Below are positions 55,050 through 64,000 of a stretch of DNA of 64,000 nucleotides, in pieces. The stretch's first letter is position 1; every line of letters starts with the position of its first letter. A model generated the notes under the pieces. The model was not told where the DNA came from. It was given only the letters and a program-made list of their open reading frames with translations, and did not search any database. A program made the position numbers and the translations under genes. The stretch is taken from assembly GCA_025174535.1 (NCBI GenBank), contig JALBUN010000045.1:434001-498000 (forward strand), in the 5' to 3' direction. This stretch comes from Cantharellus purpuraceus. Lineage: Eukaryota; Basidiomycota; Agaricomycetes; Cantharellales; Hydnaceae.

Positions 55050-55944
55050 GACACGCACTCAGGAGGCGTCCATCTGTGATTTCCAAATTTACGTAGTAAA
55101 CATAGCTTAACCTTGTACGCCCGATATTCGGCATGATGATGGTTCAGAGTCCATCCAGAATTCATACTGGTGCACCGGTGACTGATCTTGCGACTGTCTC
55201 TACGATTCGCTAGCACCTTCAAAGGTGACATGAATTTGGGAGTTTCAAGTTAAAGGTGAAGTAATGCGATGATATAAAAGTGAGTTAGCCGATCGACAAT
55301 AGGTGAATTTGAGAGTTCTGAGGTATTGAATGTTCTGGGTGGCATTGGCTGTATCACCTATCGTCGCATACATCTCAAAGCCCTCATCCATACGTCTTTT
55401 TTCATTACCATTTACACAGCGTCCCCATTAACCTTCTACTGCCGTCAATCCTATGGTTGGCTGTGGTCTCTTGCATTTGGCACAATAGAGCTAGCAACGC
55501 CCGCCCGTATACGTACATCGGGGCGGTGCTTCACATGTCAAATCATCATTATGCAAATCAACTCAGCGTATATTCTAAGAGGTCGTCGCATGTCACATTA
55601 GTCTGCCATTCACCATCTTCGCTCTAGCAGATTCCATCGGCCTGCAAGTCTCTTGCTCCCCCCCTCCTGTCCTCGCAAAGTAAGAGCTAGCTACGCGGTA
55701 TGACGCAATGTCGCGCTCGCCCGGCTCAAGATAAAGACGATTATGGAAATTGCATGAGTGCGGTACATGGGCTACCAACAACTTTCCAATCTACAACAAC
55801 GAGGAGGAGCAAATTAAACGGCAACAACATGAAAGCAACGGATCATTTAGCAAGCGAATATCCTAGGTACGACATGATGGTGGCACAAGCCATTACTTCG
55901 AAAAGGCATGTCCTTGGCGGCTGGACAACAGCCGGTTGTCCTCT
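55050..55944. other. Intergenic, no supported gene
   Basis: Nothing recognised apart from short spurious frames. Confidence 0.45.
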
Positions 55945-57194
55945 TCAAGATGCAACATGAGTTGCAGACGTGCGATGGGCAGAAGGGCCAGCAGCATATT
56001 GCCGTTTGTACAGTTCAAACTCTTCCGCGAGTTTACGGGCTGTCTCTTCGGCGGCCTTCGCCTTCTCTTCAGCAGTTATCCTCCTTTCCGTTTCCTCCTC
56101 TAAAGCTTGTTTAGCTTCTTGCAGCTTTTGATCCAGCCCCATATAATAATCAGCGTCTGAACATACAACGCTGATCATAAACTCACCGCTCTCTTCCCGG
56201 CATTTCTGCGCTCCACGCGTAGGGCAATTGTTTTCTTCGCATCATCCCAAGCCTCTAGGTACTCTGCGTAGACTTTTCCTGGAGTGTCTGCTTTACCTCG
56301 CCTCACATAATAGGCTTCCATTACGAATTGGAATTGGCCAACCTTGAGCGTTGTCTCGTTGATATCTTCCTTGTATGGGCTTGAGATTGACTGCTGGCCC
56401 GACGTCTCCGAGGCCGTCTTCTTGGCCGCGTCCTCGATCAGCCTCTTTATCGTGGTGTAGATAATATCTGAGTACCAGTAACACTGGTATTGCAGGAGCT
56501 CGTACGTGCGGTGATGGTCGTGCACGACGCGGGTGAGGATCAAAGCTTCAGGCACTGATAAGTAATCCCCATTGATATTGAGGGCGAAGCAGCGATACTT
56601 GGTCTCGAGATCCGATTTAATAAAGGCATCTGTGCCGTCTGTGGAAAAGGTGATACCATCGGCCGCCGACAGTGGTCGTTTTTTTTTTTTCATCTCTGCT
56701 GCAGTTGGCAATACAAACAGTGAAGTTGGCCGGGGGGGTGGGTGCCCTGGAAACGCGGGAGGCTCTATCGCTTTGAGGCCGTATGGGTCCTTGTAAAAGC
56801 ATAAGTCAATCGATCCGTCAATCACCGGCTCTGCTTTATCTGCGATGACGTCCTCTCCATTTCTGTCAACACGAAAGACAGATTTGCGAGGGGTCTCGCC
56901 ATTGGACACGCGTTCCTCGACGTAGAAAACGAGAAACTCGTGAAACCAAGGCCACTTATCTCTCTTCCACCATTCTACCCGTTTAACGAAGGTGTCACCC
57001 GCGAGCAATACTTCATCGGCCTCGCTTGCGACTGTCGGTGAGTATTGAACGCCTATGTGATCTCTTCGCATCCCATTGGCGTTTACATTGAAAAGAGGGC
57101 CTTTAGTACGGTTGTTTTCCATGTCGTGGGGACGGAATCGTGCAAGGAGGTCCTGAGCGTACCAAATCCAAGTCTGGAGGATGTAACGCAACAT
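55945..57194 (-). CDS. Unrecognised protein with probable C-terminal coiled coil
   Basis: Main frame 57194-56175 (339 residues; the start may be Met at 57122, MENNRTKGPLF). No family recognised. It has a Trp-rich segment (VEWWKRDKWPWFHEFLVFYV), a K-rich patch coded by a T10 tract on the plus strand, and LLQYQCYWYSDIIYTTIKRL. The frame ends at a GTGAGT after GKRA. Downstream, 56160-55945 encodes a clear coiled-coil-like stretch (DQKLQEAKQALEEETERRIT, AEEKAKAAEETARKLAEEFE) that I take for a 3' exon. The only nearby acceptor gives a 30-nt intron in the wrong phase, so the junction is unresolved and the protein may end at 56175. Confidence 0.55.
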
Positions 57195-58620
57195 CGTAGA
57201 GATTTTGCGAGGCTATAAGAGACAACTGATGAAATGTGTGCAGGAGCTGGCGACTCATATTGCACGAGGTTGCTACCCAATTAGGACTTACTGCAAGTGC
57301 ACCCACAGACACCCCCAAGCATCACAGTTGAACCCATCAAAGGTTGCACGCGAAAACATGTAGGTTATTGTATGTTCACCCAAGCCTTGGGTATGGCACG
57401 TTCATTGATTGAATTGCGCCTCTCAATGCGCACTACGCACACCAGTATGAAGCAACCCCGCCAAAACAGTCACGGACCAGAAATAGGAAAGTAGACGACC
57501 TCACTTGATGATAACGGCTCAAGAGAAGACGCCAGTTTCATACACCACATCGCATTCTACCCACTCTCGACCACACCCTTGGCACTGCCGTGCCAAACTG
57601 TCATAGGGAGATCCCGGGCCCTGAGGGCAGAAACGTTTGAACGACGTTTTCGAAGTCTTGCACTGAGTTGCCGCTGGGGAGATGAGTTCTCATCTATTGC
57701 TGTAATCGGATTGACCGTGGATGCGTGGATGCTATCCTATAGACCGATGTTTCCGTGTATGAATGCCAATTGACTTATCGGCAAGCATGAAGATGGACGT
57801 ACCTTCGGCCAGGCGACAAACAAGCCTACTGCGGCGCGCATCTCTACTGGCTCTCCCGGTGACGCTGGTCTAGAGTATCACTTGGTGATACTCTAGATTT
57901 TCTGCACAAATTATTCAAAATCAGTTGTGCCTTGAATTTCATGCATAAAATTGCTTCAACCATGCGTCCTTAGCGTTTCTTTTGCAGTGTTCTATGTTTC
58001 TATGCGTCTCGTAATGAATCAGACGTGCAGCCGCAAGTCCTAAAGCAATGCATGGCACCACATTCGGGAAGACACGGGTGTCGTACATGAATACTCGATC
58101 CCTTTTGACGAACCTCGTGCTGATTTGCCGTCATGTTCAGATTAATGAACAACTCTATGCACTGGCTTGCATGTAAACGGATGAGCTCGAACTCCGTTTC
58201 ACTGACAAGGGATTTCTTTATTTGTTATTTTTGCCAAATGACCCTGAAGTTTGACCTAGACTTTGAATCCCTGTTATCTGCTGGCAACGGTTTTCTTCTT
58301 ATGACCACGATGCAAACGCCTTCTTGTGGTTCATCCCCACAATGGAAGCAACGGCTCATCTTGCCTCTCTTTGCTTATCAATGGTTCGCGCACACGAGTC
58401 CTTCATCTATTGTTCACATTCCCGCTGCCCTGAATTTGTATTCGCCAACTCCACCACTAGTGTTCCGAGCACATAAGTTGGATGACAGCTGATCACCATT
58501 CTAGGCAAGACACGCGAGGACCACACGGTGGGATCACACAGCCAAAGCCGACCTCATCCTCAAACATCACAGGGAGGGCGACTCAGAGGCCAACAATGAG
58601 TGCCTCCTAGGTGGACATCT
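57195..58620. other. Intergenic; contains one perfect hairpin
   Basis: No supported gene (a frame at 58133-58492 has no domain). The notable item is the hairpin at 57869-57897. Confidence 0.45.
57869..57897. repeat. Perfect 13-bp hairpin
   Basis: TCTAGAGTATCAC, loop TTG, GTGATACTCTAGA. Perfect pairing; no T-tract follows that would make it a polymerase III terminator. Confidence 0.8.
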
Positions 58621-58639
58621 GAGTATGGCTGGAGTAGCA

Positions 58640-59330
58640 AGCACCCTCACCAAACTGATATCACATGCCTTTGAGCTCGTTTCGCCGGAATAGCCATGCA
58701 TCACATGATATATCTGCAAGCAGTAGAGTTGCACGGGAGACGCTCATTTCGCGGCGAGGATGGCACACACCTTAGCTTGCACGTCTAACGTAACACGATT
58801 CTCTCCCCCACCATCCCAAGGTGGAAGTTTGATCATCTTTTCGTGGTAACAGGCTGACATCAGTGCACATGACTCGGGCAATGATCAACTGATGTTCCAT
58901 GCATTCGAATCGAACCAATCTTGCTACAATATGCCACGCATCGCATCATATATCTGCAAGCTAATTGAGGGAAGCAATTTCATCTTATCGCGGACTCGAC
59001 CGCGATCTCTCGATTAACATGGGGCAATAGGGACACGTTCGTGTGACGGCGACGATGCCTCACGTCATAACCTACACATCTGGTGTGACCCTAGTCCTCG
59101 ACCAACCCCTGCCCTTATTGCATGACTTGAACAGCGTCAAGGGTTGAACGTTGAACGTTCAACCCATTGCCAATGACCCATACGTTTGTACTCAATCTCG
59201 CTACCTGACGCCATGCATTACGTCATACATATCAATCAAATCCAGGAAATTTCATCCCATCGCAGACTCGACTGCGATCGATCATTGTAGATCAGCACGG
59301 TCGACGCGATGTTCAAAATTCGTGAGGGTA
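58640..59330. repeat. Three degenerate copies of a dispersed repeat
   Basis: Three loosely similar blocks spaced about 270 bp (around 58645, 58920 and 59195) share 'gccatgcatcacatgatatatc', read as catgcat/cacgcat/catgcat plus 'catatatc', and then a small hairpin. Blocks 2 and 3 keep the hairpin (58987-59006 and 59259-59278). Between them at 59141-59165 is an 11-bp perfect hairpin, GGGTTGAACGT / ACGTTCAACCC. Confidence 0.5.
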
Positions 59331-59528
59331 GAGACATCACACGTCACGTTGCACGTCGCGGCCTACCTGCCGAGATGACCTAACAAGACTCTGTCACGTA
59401 CGCGACAGAGAAGCCAACATCCCATGGTTCAGGTATCCAAGCCGCCGTACAAAGGTTTGGTAGCAGTTTCAAGTTGAACGTGAGGGAGTATACGATGATA
59501 TATAGTATATTTGGCTCCTGTCTGATAT

Positions 59529-59614
59529 GGCGGCCTGGCGTAATGGCAACGCGTCTGACTTCGATCGTCAGTGCGGATATCAGAAGATTGCAGGTTCGAG
59601 TCCTGCGGTCGTCA
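59529..59614 (+). tRNA. tRNA-Arg (anticodon TCG), with intron
   Basis: Acceptor GGCGGCC pairs with GGTCGTC (two G-U pairs), discriminator A; D-arm GCGT...ACGC with A-box TGGCGTAATGG; anticodon stem TCTGA/TCAGA; loop C-T-TCG-A; five-base variable loop AGATT; T-arm GCAGG-TTCGAGT-CCTGC. A 14-nt intron at 59565-59578 follows position 37. A T5 run (59617-59621) ends transcription. Reads CGA (and CGG by wobble). Clearly related to the tRNA-Arg(ACG) at 10.6 kb in body and intron position. Confidence 0.92.
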
Positions 59615-59735
59615 TCTTTTTCCGTCTCCGCTCGAGACAGTGAATTCGCATAAGTTGTTATTTTGTTTGTTGGCTAGGCTCCCTTACTTTTTCCCATGTG
59701 CGCACTTATAGCTACATATATTGTTGATTACTAAT

Positions 59736-61974
<2,239 letters not shown>

Positions 61975-61999
61975 GGTGGGGGACGAGAAGCGTGACGAG

Positions 62000-63431
62000 T
62001 CACGTGCTTACACATAATACACGAGAGCGGAGCTTACCCTGACGAACTTGAACTCATGCCCGGATTAGGCAAACAATCTCCTGCGGTGTATAAATTTAGG
62101 GTACGCATGAAGCTTTGGGAATACATTCAGGCGAACAAACTGGGGGGTGTAAAAGTTTATTAGTTACCACGTATTGTCTGAGTGTGAAGGCGTGTGAAGG
62201 AGAGTGTGAAGAAAGGATTGACAAATGATTGTCACCAGAAAGGAAAGTCTGTGGTGATATCGGGGAGCAGAAATGGACAAAGAAGCAAGACCCGTGAGAA
62301 GACGTGAGTGACGAGAGAAACATCCCAAGCTTAAGGCTGTCTATATGCTCTACTCTTCTATCATCATCATGGAGCCGGTAGAAAAACAGGCAAGAAGCAC
62401 ATCATAGAGGATTTGTCACTGAACAAAAATTGGAACTGATGCCGTACCAGGAGACAACATAAGCGAAGGAGGCAAGCGTATGCGCAGGCACAAGGCCTCA
62501 AGTTCATAGAGACAAGTATTCGTGGATGCTTTCGAGTCAAGGGTAGGTTGCGTCCGGAACAACCACAGCAACGCTGAAGGGATAGAACTGAAGTTACAGC
62601 ATTATCATGATGATCAGAGATGATAGTGGTAGCCGCCTAAGTCATAGCTGGATTAACTGTACGTCGAGTCCTATCCCTAAACCGTTATAGAGAATATTGC
62701 AGTTGAGGAAACAAGACGAAGTCTCCAATTTCCGCAAACCTTGGTGGAACTAGCCAGATAGCTGTAAAACATTCACCACTCAACCTTAGAAGTTAATGGG
62801 ATATTGGCCTTTAGTCAGTCTAAGAGAGTTTTTTAGAGGACTTATCAGATCATTCCTTTTTCGGTGGGAATCTACCCGCCTTTTTTATGCAAGTTGGCTA
62901 TTCTAATAATAGAGCAGATGGGGTAGGGGTGGACTCTCAATTTGATGAGTCAGATGACTGTCCAATCCACTCTGCTTCATCCACACGCTCTGCCTATCCT
63001 GCATCTCCAGTATCGTGATCTGACAACAGACCTCAGGCTTGAGAAGCTGATCCCGAAGCTGGCAATTCCCCAGTCGATCTATCCCCAACTGATCACAACA
63101 AGCCCCCGAGGTCCGACGTGACGGTCCATCGAAAAATGCGACCCGTCTCACGGATTTCTGGCTCGGGAATGTTGTCCCTGTAACTGAAATACTTGAAACA
63201 CACTCGAAACAATGACCATACAAAGACGCCACGTCATAAAGGACCAGAGATTTAGCAAACAGTGTAAAACATCATTCACATCAGCCAGACCAGACAGGGC
63301 CGCCCGGAGTGGTGTCTAGGGTAGGTTGATGCATGTCAATCGCCAGAATAATCATACGAGTAACAAAGGCGTACAGTTTTGAAGGTTGTTGTAGCTGAGG
63401 AATTGAGTCGAAATATCAGTCAAGTAATAGA
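62000..63431. other. Intergenic, no supported gene
   Basis: Nothing recognised; holds the 5' flank of PUT2 and the 3' flank of the LPMO gene. Confidence 0.45.
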
Positions 63432-64000
63432 TCAACCATAGAATAGAACAGACATGTTGACGGTGATTCCGGGGTCGCTGTGAGGGAATGTATTTAAGGT
63501 CCTGGACATTTAATCTTTATAACACTTGAGACTAACGTTGGTTTATATTCACCTGGAATAGCAATCTTTGGAGGAGCAGCGCTCCCTCCCCCTGATACAG
63601 TCACCTGCAAGCAACCTGAGAAGTAATATGCCGTTATCATGGCTCTTATTCGAATCATGAGGGACAGTCAAACTGACCAATATAAAATTGTGCCCCTGGG
63701 TATGTCTCGGCAACATGCAACGCGGTAATCTCTCCACCTGAAAGGCCGCATGTCACAATTGATGTGGTTTGGATTGTCTGCTTACGGATGAGGTAATCTC
63801 CCGATGGTATGGATTTTGGAATAATAAATGACTGCTTTCCACCGGTGGCATTGATGATATCTGTCGCCCAGGTGGAAGTAGTGGAATTGATAAGCCCAAG
63901 AGAATAGACCTTGGTCCAGACAGTCCCAGAGCCATCAAATGCGTTCGCCACACTGGGGGCCTTGGCCATGTAGACCTGAACAGGACCTACTTATATGTCG
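63432..64000 (-). CDS. AA9 lytic polysaccharide monooxygenase, 3' part
   Basis: Partial: the 5' end lies beyond the window. An exon begins after an acceptor near 63976 (VYMAKAPSVANAFDGSGTVW), then KVYSLGL, SFIIPKSIPSGDYLIR, an intron with GTAAGC, GEITALHVAETYPGAQFYIG (conserved Gln and axial Tyr of the copper site in GAQFY), CLQVTVSGGGSAAPPKIAIP, GEYKPTDPGITVNM, stop at 63432-63434. The last intron is placed at GTTAGT because it restores the GxYKxTDPGI end of AA9 enzymes. Both copper-brace His residues would be upstream and cannot be checked. Secreted, oxidises cellulose or related glycans. No CBM1 or linker follows, so single-domain. Confidence 0.87.

Noticed and set aside
54732..55051. Two overlapping 102-103-aa repeated frames
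   Set aside because: They come from tandem DNA repeats whose unit lengths happen to be free of stops in two frames; no conserved protein and no splice or start context.

Overview
The window looks like nuclear DNA of a basidiomycete fungus, most likely an agaricomycete. Coding genes are split by many short introns (about 45-60 nt, GTRNGT...YAG), both strands are used, there are no operons or Shine-Dalgarno sites, and several families are typical of mushrooms: I66-type (cospin/cnispin-like) serine protease inhibitors, a probable DUF6593 protein, an AA9 LPMO and an F-box protein of the expanded basidiomycete type. I cannot name the species.

Layout. (A) 0-30 kb is an accessory, repeat-rich region. 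It holds decayed F-box-like copies (0.5-2 kb), a fresh intact Ty1/copia element with identical LTRs (3.46-8.06 kb), segmental duplications carrying a tRNA-Arg gene and tRNA relics, and from 9.6 to 29 kb an array of I66 inhibitor loci. Four look intact (12.9, 16.5, 20.5, 23.0 kb), three are pseudogenes (9.65, 18.7, 28.4 kb) and there is one exon-2 relic (21.3 kb). A pair of long perfect-looking hairpins lies just upstream of the most divergent copy. At 25.6-27.6 kb is a repeat-rich protein with a Cys/His C-terminus cut by an in-frame TGA. (B) 30-62 kb is mostly a compact conserved block: DUF6593-like protein, TTC27/Emw1, a Boi-family SH3-SAM-PH protein with a C-terminal CH-like domain, COQ10, an F-box protein, a small secreted Cys-rich protein, SAP18, ITPase (HAM1), an AlkB-like oxygenase, NEDD8/Rub1, aspartate-semialdehyde dehydrogenase, EMC6, an ACMSD-like amidohydrolase, an unrecognised coiled-coil protein, tRNA-Arg(TCG) and P5C dehydrogenase. 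(C) The right edge holds the 3' part of an AA9 lytic polysaccharide monooxygenase.

Most conserved genes are unrelated housekeeping functions (ubiquinone, nucleotide-pool cleaning, neddylation, ER membrane insertion, amino-acid metabolism). The I66 array is the coherent 'system': tandem whole-gene duplication with fixed intron positions and a 161-nt exon 2, a conserved TATA promoter in intact copies, loss of start codon or TATA in dead copies, and strong divergence of the loop region that I expect to contact proteases. Several genes (NEDD8, COQ10 exon 1, EMC6 exons 2-3, HAM1, the secreted protein) have exons too short to appear as long ORFs and were rebuilt by hand from splice signals and family knowledge; exon junctions are therefore inferences.
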